Shown: positions 55,079 through 64,000 of the stretch, piece after piece | Layout of the letters: each line of letters starts with the position of its first letter | Position numbering within the stretch: the first letter of the stretch is position 1 | DNA from: Massospora cicadina | Lineage: Eukaryota > Entomophthoromycota > Entomophthoromycetes > Entomophthorales > Entomophthoraceae | Direction: 5' to 3' | NCBI GenBank assembly: GCA_022478985.1 | Contig: JAKSZP010009194.1 | Coordinates: forward strand, 495,770-559,769 | DNA length: 64,000 bases | Translations under genes and position numbers: made by a program | Notes under the pieces: generated by a model | What the model was told of the DNA's origin: nothing | What the model saw: the letters and a program-made list of their open reading frames with translations, nothing else | Databases searched by the model: none

Positions 55079-55091
55079 TGGTGCTTACTAC
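55079..55091 (+). other. Primer-binding site of G
   Basis: TGGTGCTTACTAC, one C-to-T change from the site of C2, D and F, four bases after the LTR. Confidence 0.7.
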
Positions 55092-57235
55092 AGGGTCACA
55101 CTGAGTTATGCACTAGTGACAACGTCTATCACTACTATGGATTCTCATTTTTGCCTGAAGAAGCTCAAGACCAAGAGCAAAGCAGCATTTTACGATGGGT
55201 CCATTCAACTGGAGCCCAAATCCCAAGATTACCCTCCACATTGGAATTTTGGGCCAACTTGGAATTTTATGGTATTAACTTAAGTTTTACCTCAGACTTT
55301 CAAATACCGCCTGAGGCTTTACAAAATATCATTAATCAATTGCTTGAAGGGGCCTTAATCCCTGGAATTCGTTCTACCCAATCTCAATCTAATGCTGTAC
55401 CTTCTATATTGTGGGAAGTGCTGCAAACCTCTCAAATGTCAGGAATTGGCCCCAAGTAATAATTGCACCAACTCGTACATCCTACCTTATACCATTTATT
55501 ACCTGTAGTTGGAATGCACCACCAAGGGATGCTCAATTTACTAGAAGGACTCCAATCCTTGAATAATTATATTTCCAAATTTTTCAAGTTGGCCTCTGAG
55601 TTTAGCTGAGGTAATTGTGATACTTACATTAGTAACTGGGCCTTCCTCAACGAAGTACATCAGCAGATCATTCATCTTGATTGCGGGGTTTCTAATTTTG
55701 TTGATGTAAAGTTCCTCAAGAAAGTTAAGGAGATTCAGAGAGAATGGAGAGAGGGTATTTCCCAACTCTTTGAGTGTAGTCAATCAATGGAAGAGGAAAT
55801 TAGAACCCATCTCTTCCAATTGGAACAAATGTACTCAGGAATTGAATTCTGGGTTAATGAAGTAGAGAAAGCCTCTGGAAATATGGGTCCTCCTGGGGTT
55901 GAAGGATCTCGTGGCCCACCTGGGGGTGTAGGACCCCGTGGAACTCCCAGAGCTGATGGGCCCTGTGGACCCCAGGGAGTGTGCCTCAGGGACCCCCAGG
56001 CGCAGATGGACCTCGGGGACCTCCAGGTGCCGATGGGCATTCAGGATCTTTCCAGCAAATTGACTATTTCTTAAACATGATGAACCACTTGCGTGAACAA
56101 TTCTCTAAATTGGCCAAAGAGAGTAACCTAACACACATGAGGTACCAATCAATCCCCTCTTGTCACTTCAGTCAATATCCAACAAATTGATCAATCTGGG
56201 AAAATGGGCCAAGGATACTGATATCTTACTACATGCTTGCGAATCAAAAGGGAACTGCTCCAAGTGAAAATTGAGACGCTGGAAACTAAGTACAATGCAC
56301 AGCAGGAACAGATTTTCGAGCTATCTCGCTGATTAGATTAGAAAGTAGGGCATGCTGATCTAAATCATCAGATTAGTGAAGTTTGTACTGAAGCTGTTGG
56401 TCCTTACCCTCAATTTTCTTCTCAAGCTTCAGATTTCACCTCTTATGTACCACTCAATCAGAACAACCTGGAGTGCATGTTTTAACCACCAATGCTCCCA
56501 TGAGTTTTAAGCCAGTATTCAAGACAAAGACTCACCAGGGGAAGGCAGCACTATCTCCTTTCTCTATCTTTATGAAAATGCATTAAGTGAGGCCACAGAT
56601 CACCAAAAGATGAATTACTTGCCTAATTGCCTTACTTGATTGGCTCAGGATATTATGGTTCCCCACTTAATGACTTGCTCTACTTGGCCTCAGGTCAAAT
56701 AAGCGTTGATCAAATAATTTGGGAGTGAGCAAACCTTATCCTCGCAAAAGCAGGCTTTTATGGGTATATAGCCCCGCCAAAATGAACCTATCAAAGACTT
56801 TGCTCATCAGTTTTATTGGGAAGCTCAAACTCTAGTAGCCTGTGGTCAGTTGCACTTGGATGATGCAATTACTGCAGTTCTTTCAGCTTTTACTTCCAGG
56901 ACTCAAAATGCAAGTTTATCTAATCAGTGTAAAAAAGAATTTCTCAAGTATTTTGGACATTAAGGAGGCCTTATTGGAATTGCCTCCTCAATTCTTTGAA
57001 AAAGCCCGAGTTTATGAGTCCCCTAGACCTAGTCACCCCAAAGTCTACGCCATGCCTGAGAACACTAGGGCGATCCAGTGTAACTACTGTCATCGCTATT
57101 TCTATACTGAGAATCGTTGTTTTAAAAAGGAAGAAGATGAGAAGAAGAAAAGAGATAAGCCCAATAAGATTCTCCACTTTGATAATTATATGAGTGCACA
57201 GCAAGAGCATCAGAGTTCAATTGAGTGTAATTAAG
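55092..57235 (+). pseudogene. Gag of G with collagen-like insert
   Basis: N-terminal part open to 55459 (LRWVHSTGAQIPRLPSTLEF; PPEALQNIINQLLEGALIPG). After breaks, a helical stretch leads in (FVDVKFLKKVKEIQREWREG; EEEIRTHLFQLEQMYSGIEF). Then the Gly-X-Y tract at 55877-56052, then another helix (YFLNMMNHLREQFSKLAKES; VKIETLETKYNAQQEQIFEL). The capsid region, badly broken, is recognisable by QKQAFMGI, IKDFAHQFYWEAQTLVACGQ and LDDAITAVLSAFTSR near 56750-56900. The knuckle at 57080-57121 reads CNYC, HRYF, Tyr, TENR, Cys, with Tyr (TAT) where His (CAT) belongs. A lysine-rich tail follows. Confidence 0.75.
55877..56052 (+). other. Collagen-like Gly-X-Y repeat region in Gag of G
   Basis: First block, in the frame of 55787: GNM GPP GVE GSR GPP GGV, then GPR GTP, a Gly-to-Arg break (RAD), GPC GPQ. 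After a frameshift near 55975-55985 the second block reads PQ GPP GAD GPR GPP GAD, GHS GSF. About 19 triplets with Pro at X or Y in many, as in collagen-like proteins. Predicted helices on both sides suggest a trimeric stalk. Confidence 0.75.
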
Positions 57236-57318
57236 ATGAACATTCTTCTTATTCCTTGCCCTCCTTGTTGGCATTATCCTCTCATTTTGGAAGCACCATT
57301 ACCCATATTGACTTCTGA

Positions 57319-57672
57319 GTGAATCAAGTCAATGCCAAAGCTATCATAGATACTGGATCCCTGGTGAATGTTGTCTCATTAAAATTGGTCAAACAGATTA
57401 AATTAACACCCAATATTTCTCATTACAAAGAATATGGCATGGCCAGACCTCAAAGTACTCGGTCTATTAAAGCTTTTTCATCCCTTCCCCTAAAAATTGG
57501 GAAATCAACTTTTATAATCCCTGCCATTGTACTTTATAACTTGAGTTACTACCTACTTTTAGGAACTCAATTTTTACGAGAATTTGATGGAATTATCAAT
57601 TACCCTGACTCGTCGTTGTCTCTCTTGGGGTATAGAGTTCCCTTACTTTTATCCAATCATGCTTCAACCTGA
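57319..57672 (+). pseudogene. Protease of G
   Basis: 117-codon open frame. NAKAIIDTGSLVNVVSLKLV carries an intact DTGS active site near residue 11. IVLYNLSYYLLLGTQFLREF matches the ILIG flap-to-core region of retropepsins. It normally cleaves the Gag-Pol polyprotein and is dimeric. The frame is preceded by a TGA at 57316-57318 and ends at 57670, so it is detached from gag and RT. Confidence 0.8.
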
Positions 57673-58094
57673 CGTCGGTTATGTCTGCTAGAGAGAACAA
57701 AAAGGTCTTATTCACTTCAATATCACGTTGAAGATCCTCATGCAAATTACCTCCTACATCAGCTGATATTAAAGAGGGAATGCCTAATTTCTCCCCTAAG
57801 AAATTAGTTATTCTGCCAAAATCACAAGTAATTGTTAACACTTCTTTGCATTTTTCTATTCCCAAGGGACATTTGTTACAAGTCTAAGGCACTGTCAATC
57901 CTTCTGTTAAAGAGCTCTTGCCTTGTCCTGGAGTATTGAATTATGCTTATTCAGAATCATTATCTGTCTTACTGGCGAACCTTACCAATGAGCTGAAACT
58001 GGTAGATTGAGAGCATCCAATTGCTTATGTCAAATTACTGCCCTTATCTCATATCTATGATGTTAAATCTTTCGGTAGTCTACAAAACTTTGGA

Positions 58095-59540
58095 TTGGAA
58101 AGTGATCAGGAAATACTTACTGTGGGTCCTGATATCCGAAAACACCTCTCTAGTGAACATGAGAAACAAGTGCTTCAATTGTTAGATGAATATTTCAATA
58201 TCTTTGCTAAGCATACTTACGATTTTGGGAAGATGAAAGGAGTGATGCACTCTGTTGAAACTGGTGATCCCCTTCCTATTCATGTGAAGCCCTATTGTAA
58301 ATCTAAATTAAAAGAAGTTCAGGTTACAAGGAGTTGCATCAATTGTTGGAGGCTGGATTTTTAAAACCCTCCAATAGTCCTTGGGCATCCCCATTGTTAT
58401 TGGTTAAGAAGAAATACTGTTCTCATCGAGTTGTGATGGATTATCATTGACTGAATGCTATTACTTGACGGGATTGTTATCCCTTACCTAGGATTGATGA
58501 TTCTCTTAGGTTGTTAGCTGGATCCACCTATTTTTTGGCCATGGACTTAACTAGTGGATACTGAAAAATTGAGTTATCACCAGAAGATCGTGTCAAGTGT
58601 GCCCTGATATCGAGTGAAGGGTTGTTTGAATCAACTCATATGCCTTAAGGACTAAGCGATGCCCCAGAAACTTTCCAAAGGGCCATGGACAGTATGCTCA
58701 GGGATCTAAAGATTCCTTGTGTTATGGTATATCTTGACAATATTACCATGTTCTCCAAAACTTTTACCGAGCATTTAGACCATCTAAAAGAAGTTTTCAG
58801 CCAAATTTGGGCTCTTCCTTAAAATTCAAACCCTCCAAATGCTCATTCTTTCAAAACGAAATGGACTTTTTAGGGCTTCAGGTTTCAGCTAAAGGGATTT
58901 AACCCCTCTCAGAAAAAGTTTAAGCCATCCAATGAATGCCTCCTCCCTCTTCTTTATGGGATATTCAAGTCTTTCTTGGCATGGCTGGGTATTACCAGCA
59001 ATTTATTCCCAACGTTGCTGATATGACTGAGCCCTTATTTTACCTGTTGCAAAAAGGATGTTCTTTGAGTGGGGGTCAGCTCAAGAACAGTCATTCAATT
59101 CTCTGCGTACTGCCTTGATGAAGGCACCTGTTCTTAATTCATCCCTAATTTGATAAGCATTTCTTTTTACATACTGATGCAAGCAATGTCGCTATTGGGG
59201 CTATATTATCTCAGTGTGATGAAGAGAAGAATGATCATCTTGTTGCTTTCTATAGAAAAACCTTGTCAAAGGCTGAACAAAATTATTTTGTTACTGAGCG
59301 GGAATGTTTGGCAGTAATTCTAGCAATCAAGCACTTCCGTCCCTTCTTATATGGGAACCATTTCACTGTTATTTCCGACCATTCCTCCTTATGATGGTTG
59401 CAGAACATGAAGGATCCTGACAGGAGGTTGGTCCATTGGGCTTTTAAGGCTGCAAAATTACGATTTCTCCTTTGCTCATCGCTCAGTGGCTCAGCACCAA
59501 GATGCTGATGGGCTGTCCCGACTGCCTATTTGGACCTTGA
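58095..59540 (+). pseudogene. Reverse transcriptase and RNase H of G
   Basis: RT: open start 58095-58364 (EKQVLQLLDEYFNIFAKHTY; KGVMHSVETGDPLPIHVKPY), SPLLLVKKKY type near 58390, FLAMDLTSGY near 58528, MPxGLSDAPETFQRAMDSML near 58640, and the box VMVYLDNITMFSKTFTEHLD near 58723, with Asn for the second catalytic Asp. RNase H: LHTDASNVAIGAILSQCDEE near 59168-59227, then TERECLAVILAIKHFRPFLY and the tether VAQHQDADGLSRLP near 59490. At least ten stops or frameshifts. Confidence 0.8.
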
Positions 59541-59649
59541 AACTAGAAAAAGAAGAACACTTATACAATCTTATTAATTGCCTGAGTTATGGGATTGAGA
59601 AACTGAAGAGGATCGAGACTTTCTAAAATCAATTACCAAAGATACTATG

Positions 59650-60770
59650 ATTCAAGATGGAGCTTTGTAAAGAAAAAGTAAAATCCAGTTGGTTGCCCTT
59701 TCTGCATCCCAACTCTAGATTCCATGCTGTCATTGAAGGACATGAGCAAGTAGGCCATAGTGGGTTAACGAAAACTCAAGAATGGTTGAAGACTCAATAC
59801 TATTGAAACAACATGGCTGAGTTCATTTGAAGGACCCTTGACTCATGTCTTATCTGTAAAAGCCAAGGATCTACCAACCCTACATATTAACATCAAGTTA
59901 TTCCCCCGACTAAGGCGTTTGAGGTGAACAGCATTGATGTTGTAGGTCCTTTTCCTCAGGGATTGCATGACCATCAGTATATCACTATGGCTGTTGACCA
60001 TTTAACCAGATGGGTTGAGGCCATTTCAATTGCTACCCCTTCAGCTAAGACTACAGCCTTATTCCTATATCAGCATATCATTTCTCAACATGGGTGTCCA
60101 AGGTCCTTATGTCAGATAATGGAACTAACTTCACCTCACAACTTATACAGGATTTATCCAAATTATTATACACTACTCAGCGATTTATCATCCCATATAA
60201 TCCATCTATAAATGGGGCCATTGAACGAGTTAATGGGACCCTGGTCTCGATTCTAAGAAAGATGGAATCCACTGACACAACTTGGTGGAATTTTCATTTT
60301 GCCTAGTGCCTTGTTTGCTTATCAGATAAGCTCCCACCGCATTATCAAGATGTCCCCATATAAGTGTATATATGGGCGGGATCCTTCAGTCCCTTCTAGT
60401 GTTCAGACTATCCTTGAAGAAAGCATCCCAGAAAATTCTGATTTAGTTATGAGAAATTTGGCTGAAGAGATTATCCGCCTCCAAGCTCAAGCAATGAATT
60501 CAATTGAAACCACCACTCAAAGAGAGACTCTACAAATCAATCAACATAAACCAGTCTTACCTGAATATCAGATTGGGGATTATGTTATGTACTATCATTA
60601 TCAGCCTGGTGGGTGGACTGAAAAGTTTGAAATAATTGGTCTTGTCCCTATAAAGTTATATTTCAAAAAGGATTATAATATTCGATTGTTCATAGTGATA
60701 CTGGTATAGTGGTAAATTGTATTCATCCTAGGTTTTTAAGAAGTCATCCTCCATCGCGATTGAATCTTGA
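59650..60770 (+). pseudogene. Integrase of G
   Basis: N-terminal zinc region near 59740-59870 (HEQVGHSGLTKTQEWL; CLICKSQGS). Core: NSIDVVGPFPQ with the first Asp at 59924-59956, MAVDHLTRWVEAISIATPSA, then after a frameshift VLMSDNGTNFTSQLIQDLSK (second Asp, 60094 frame) and [20 protein letters not shown] with the catalytic Glu. The C-terminal part at 60299-60709 is open for 136 codons (IYGRDPSVPSSVQTILEESI; NQHKPVLPEYQIGDYVMYYH), with tail VVNCIHPRFLRSHPP next to the purine tract. All three catalytic residues are present, so only the frameshifts disable it. Confidence 0.85.
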
Positions 60771-60778
60771 GGGGGAAG

Positions 60779-61113
60779 TGTCAGGATTTCACCAAATTCT
60801 CATATCTCCGAAAAATCCACTTCATCAATTCCCCCAACATCATCAGAAGGAGCGAGCAATATATATCAATCTATCAAGGTTAACAATAAATCTAATCCTG
60901 AAAAATTGATTGAAGATTTGATTGCGCAGAGATTAATTCGCTCTGATAGATTACAAACCATTAAAAAGCTTATAAATATTCCCTCTTTATAAAAATAAAA
61001 ATTAGGTCAAATTATAGCCTGTCTTCTACTTTTAAATTATTGTTTTTTTGTAAATCCACCCAGTGTAACTTTGAGAGAAAACTTGCCATTTTTGAAGTGT
61101 AATAAAAACTAAA
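60779..61113 (+). repeat. 3' LTR of G
   Basis: TGTCAGGATTTCACCAAATT to about AAAACTAAA. The terminal CA is not kept, so the right end is placed within two or three bases by the ATGAT duplication at 61116-61120. Confidence 0.8.
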
Positions 61114-61115
61114 AA

Positions 61116-62450
61116 ATGATCATGATTTGTGATGTGCAAGTGATGTGATTCACAAGGTTTATACTGGGTAAAATTTGCCAATCAGGATGAGACTAATTTG
61201 ATGGTCAAAAGCAGCCAAAGTGGTAGTGGTGGATGAAATCAGCAAAGTAGTGAGCATGGGATTCTAGTTATGTCATTTAGTCCCTGGGCGAGTCTGATTC
61301 TTATTGTGAGGAAAAAAGATGGCTCCAATAAGATGGTGATTGATTACCAAAAGCTGAATAAAGTTATGAAGAAGGATTTGTATCCCCTACAAAGAACTGA
61401 CTATGCGTTAGACCAATTGGGAGTAGAGAAGTATTTCTCCACGATGGATCTGATCTCAGGATATTGGCAAATCGATTTGCCAAAAGAAGATCAAGAAAAA
61501 TGTGCGATTATCACCTCGCAGAGGCTATACTAACTGATGAGGATGTCCCAGAGTCTATGCAATGCTCCCACAACGTTCCAGTGGGCCATGGACTCTATAC
61601 TGAGCGACTTGAAGTTGTCATGCGTCCTGGTGTACTTAGACAATATCAATGTGTTCAGTAGGAAGTTTACTGACAATTTACACCACTTGGAATAATTATT
61701 CAAGAGACTGTCCACGGCCAACCTGAAGATTAAGCCAAGGAAGTGTCACTTCTTCAAGAAAGAGTTGAATTATAGGATTTGTAATCAACTCTAGTGTATT
61801 GCAGCCGTAAGCCCAGAAGATTGAAGACATATAATGGATGGCTGCGCCAAAGGGTGTCTGAGAAATCCAAGTGTTCCTTGGAATGGTCAGATACCGCAGA
61901 AGATTTATTTGGGACTTTGCCCAAATCACCAAGCCCTTATTTCATCTGTTCAAGGATCTGAAAAAAGGATTTGTATGGAATGAAGAAGCGCAGGAATCCT
62001 TTGATGAGTTACGCCAGTACCTAATAGATTCTTCAATTTTAAAATATCCAAATTTCAATCAAGAGCTTACTATACAACCAGATGCTTTGTTGATAGCAAT
62101 TGGCGCCATATTGAGCCAAGTAGATGAATTTGGAGATGAACATCCGGTGGCGTATGTGAGCCAGACACTCTTAGCCGCTGAGAACTACACCATAACTGAG
62201 CATAAATGCCATGTGGTCATTTACAGCTGTAAGCCATTTTAGGTGTACATCCATGGAACGCACTTTAAAGTTGTGACGGACCACTCCTAGTTGTGTTGGC
62301 TCCATAATTTGAGAAAATCAGAAGGATGAATGGCCCAATGGGCACTTAAGCTACAGGCTTATGATTATAAGATTGTCCACTGAGCAGGGGCTTCTCACCA
62401 GAATGAAAATGACTTATCACAGTTACTAATGGTCCAGATGGTATACCCGC
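61116..62450 (+). pseudogene. Reverse transcriptase and RNase H of F
   Basis: Starts DHDL then CASDVIHKVYTG. RT 61270-61533 is open: [60 protein letters not shown]. Then a frameshift into MSQSLCNAPTTFQWAMDSIL type sequence and VYLDNINVFSRKF near 61630-61668, again with Asn for the second Asp. Thumb and connection: VFLGMVRYRRRFIWDFAQIT (61871), SFDELRQYLIDSSILKYPNF. RNase H: IQPDALLIAIGAILSQVDEF (T-to-P beside the catalytic Asp) and AENYTITEHKCHVVIYSCKP, to 62242, then fragments to about 62450. Confidence 0.85.
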
Positions 62451-62559
62451 AGGTGGATGAGTTATTCCAGATAATTGTCAACGTAGAAATCAGGAACGAG
62501 CCCTGAAAAACCAAGGTGCACTAAAAAAAGCAATGAAAAACACTAAGACCATGGATGGA

Positions 62560-63650
62560 CAAGTGTTTAAGATGATTAACGGGAATCAGGTATTATTCTT
62601 AAAGCCTTTGGAAGGAGCAGCTATCATTTAAGCTGCTCATAAGGTTATCAGGCATGGAGGCCTGAGAAAAAAATGACCACATTTGCCAGTACTACTACTG
62701 GGAGTCAATTAACTACGATGTTGCCAACTATCTAGCTTGTTGTGTGGAGTGCCAGCTGCACAAGCCACATAAGAATACAACTGGATGTTGACTTTTCCGC
62801 CCTGGATTTGCCTGACATACAGTGTCCATCAATGTGATGGGACTACTGACGATGAGCAAAGGGGAGTAAAGTACATAATAGTTGCTATTGACCATCTGAT
62901 GATATGGGTCAAGACAAAGGCCCTGGCAAAAGTAGATGCTACCAGCACCGCAAAGTTCATCCTGGATCAATTAGTATACTGACATGGATGCCCGCAGGTC
63001 CTACTTAGCAATAATGGTATAAATTTTACATCTCATGTGATCCCAAAGTTGAATGAGATAATGGGGATACAAGGATTCATGTCTATACCCTACCAGCCAG
63101 AGATTAACAGACTGGTAGAATGAATGAATGGAACGCTGGCTGCGACGCTGAGGAAGCTGGTCTCAGGAAGAACTTCCACGTGGGTATATACCTGAGTTTA
63201 GTGATGTTTGCCTACAAAATCAGTCATCATATGGCAGCAAAAAACTCCATTTGAATTGTTACATGGGAGGAAGGCCGCGTTGACGCTGATTTTATATTTG
63301 GTGGTGGAACCAACATCAGCTATGAGTGCCGAACAGTAATTGACTGACTGACGAATATCCTAGTCAAAATGCAATTGCAATCATTTGATACTACATTGAA
63401 GAAAAGGATACAAGCAAATTCAATGGAAAATAAGAACTGACTGGCCCTAGCAGAATATCAAATAGGCGAAAGAGTTGCCTATTGCGATACACATAGTTTC
63501 GGAAGAAGAAAAAAACTAAATGTGTTGTGGTCAGGTCTGTTTGAGATTATTGCCAATATGGTGACTGATGCCTACTCCATCAAGGATCTCTTAGATGGAA
63601 GAGTTGTAAATTGAGTCCATGCTAAGTGGTTGAAGCAATGGATCAAAGAA
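62560..63650 (+). pseudogene. Integrase of F
   Basis: HHCC region 62640-62770 (AHKVIRHGGLRKK; ACCVECQLHKPHKN in mixed frames). The core 62785-62982 has VKYIIVAIDHLMIWVKTKAL and TAKFILDQLVY, a stop, then HGCPQVLLSNNGINFTSHVI: Asn for the second catalytic Asp (TDNG in relatives). PYQPEINRLVE has the Glu near 63118. The tail is decayed, with WSGLFEIIANMVTDAYSIKD near 63530-63590 and VNxVHAKWLKQW near 63605-63640. Followed by an A-rich purine run near 63645-63670. Confidence 0.75.
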
Positions 63651-63729
63651 AAAAAAACAAAAAAACAACTCTCTTTCCGCTCAGCGAAACTTCTCAAGCC
63701 AAATTACATTAATTTATAAAAAAATTTAA

Positions 63730-64000
63730 TTTGCCCATAGTAGTATTGCTCTGATGTCATTGGATTCTCTGCCAACTGCTCCAGCATGGGGCAGCGGCAA
63801 AACTCCCCCTGCCATTTTTTGTCCGGCAGGAAAACGCGCTAGGACTGGTTCACCCAGTCATTCCAAACCTATGGGCCAATTTATTCTGCCAAAGGACCTA
63901 GACGCCCACCTTGCTTGTACCCAAGAAGTACCACGCTGCCCCCTAGTGTTCCCCCAGAGCAACATGTGCTATGGCCTAAGGGTCAAATATAGGAAACTTT
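63730..64000 (+). CDS. Open frame running off the window, unknown protein
   Basis: Open from 63730 to the window end, with ATG at 63754 giving at least 82 codons without a stop: SLDSLPTAPAWGSGKTPPAI, then FCPAGKRARTGSPSHSKPMG, then a Cys-containing stretch (DAHLACTQEVPRC, SNMCYGLRVKYRK). The local sequence has more CpG than the transposons before it. It could be the first exon of a host gene or the start of another element. No family is recognised and the start codon is only the first in frame. Confidence 0.3.

Larger units (their letters stand above)
54735..61115 (+). mobile_element. Ty3/Gypsy element G, complete, inserted in F
   Basis: About 6.4 kb, LTRs at 54735-55074 and 60779 to about 61113, primer-binding site TGGTGCTTACTAC at 55079-55091, purine tract GAGGGGGAAG at 60769-60778. 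Flanks ATGAA (54730-54734) and ATGAT (61116-61120) match at four of five. With one copy the F frame reads VQDDHDL across the site, so ATGAT is the original. Gag carries a collagen-like tract. Confidence 0.9.
52076..63700 (+). mobile_element. Ty3/Gypsy element F, split by G
   Basis: Plus-strand element with primer-binding site TGGTGCTCACTAC at 52076-52088, gag, zinc knuckle and protease up to 54734, then after G RT, RNase H and integrase from 61116 to about 63650. Related to but distinct from family 1 (similar linker, VIHKVYTG like VVHQVDIG). The insertion of G restores a readable frame across the target duplication. The 3' LTR is not recognised. Confidence 0.85.

Noticed and set aside
55780..56040. 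Pro/Gly-rich minus-strand frame over the collagen-like tract
   Set aside because: Reverse complement of GGNCCN repeats also gives Gly/Pro. The sense frame is continuous with Gag helices on both sides, so it is preferred.
1..64000. CRISPR array, bacterial operons or rRNA genes
   Set aside because: No regularly spaced short repeats, no Shine-Dalgarno-led gene strings, no rRNA-like sequence. Content is eukaryotic retroelements.

Overview
The window is 64 kb of eukaryotic intergenic DNA made almost entirely of decayed, nested retrotransposons; I found no intact host gene. At least five kinds of Ty3/Gypsy element are visible on both strands, with one LINE, two tRNA-derived SINE copies, one solo LTR and a CpG-rich block holding a broken, intron-containing coiled-coil gene. 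Chromodomain-bearing Gypsy elements, the lack of a plant-type initiator-Met primer site and the short intron with CTAAC before its acceptor fit a transposon-bloated fungal genome best. That is an inference of modest confidence and no species is claimed.

Layout. 1-4907: family-1 Gypsy copy C1 (+), cut by the window start, ending in its 3' LTR and apparently inserted in a second Gypsy lineage, H (4908 to about 6835). 6860-8232: solo LTR (-) with ATTGG target duplications. 8233-13198: CpG-retaining block with a tRNA-like hairpin and a spliced gene relic (about 11300-12463). 13199 to about 13895: second H-type LTR. 14912-21615: family-1 copy C2 (-), carrying a SINE with 17-bp target duplications. 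21616-24985: AT-rich, with a second SINE copy. 24990-41750: a three-level nest in which a LINE is split by chromovirus A (25792-39096, AGAAG duplications) and A is split inside its integrase by its relative B (29840-37063, ACCAC duplications). 42834-44683: 3' end of Gypsy E (-). 44689-50815: complete family-1 copy D (-). 50821 to about 63700: Gypsy F (+), split inside pol by complete Gypsy G (54735 to about 61115). The last 270 bases hold an open frame that runs off the window.

The most unusual biology is in A/B and in G. The LTRs of A/B are 1.15-1.38 kb and carry amino-acid-conserved reading frames. One frame starts at the end of pol, crosses the polypurine tract and enters U3. The other encodes a hydrophobic membrane-like segment and runs across the LTR end towards gag. 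Both A and B have Lys where integrase should have its catalytic Glu, yet both integrated with clean 5-bp duplications. The Gag of G contains a collagen-like Gly-X-Y tract between helical segments. In four elements the second Asp of the RT YLDD box has been lost (Asn in all four), as expected from repeated loss of a CpG in that codon pair. This points to cytosine-methylation decay of the repeats, whereas the 8.3-13.2 kb block has kept its CpGs.
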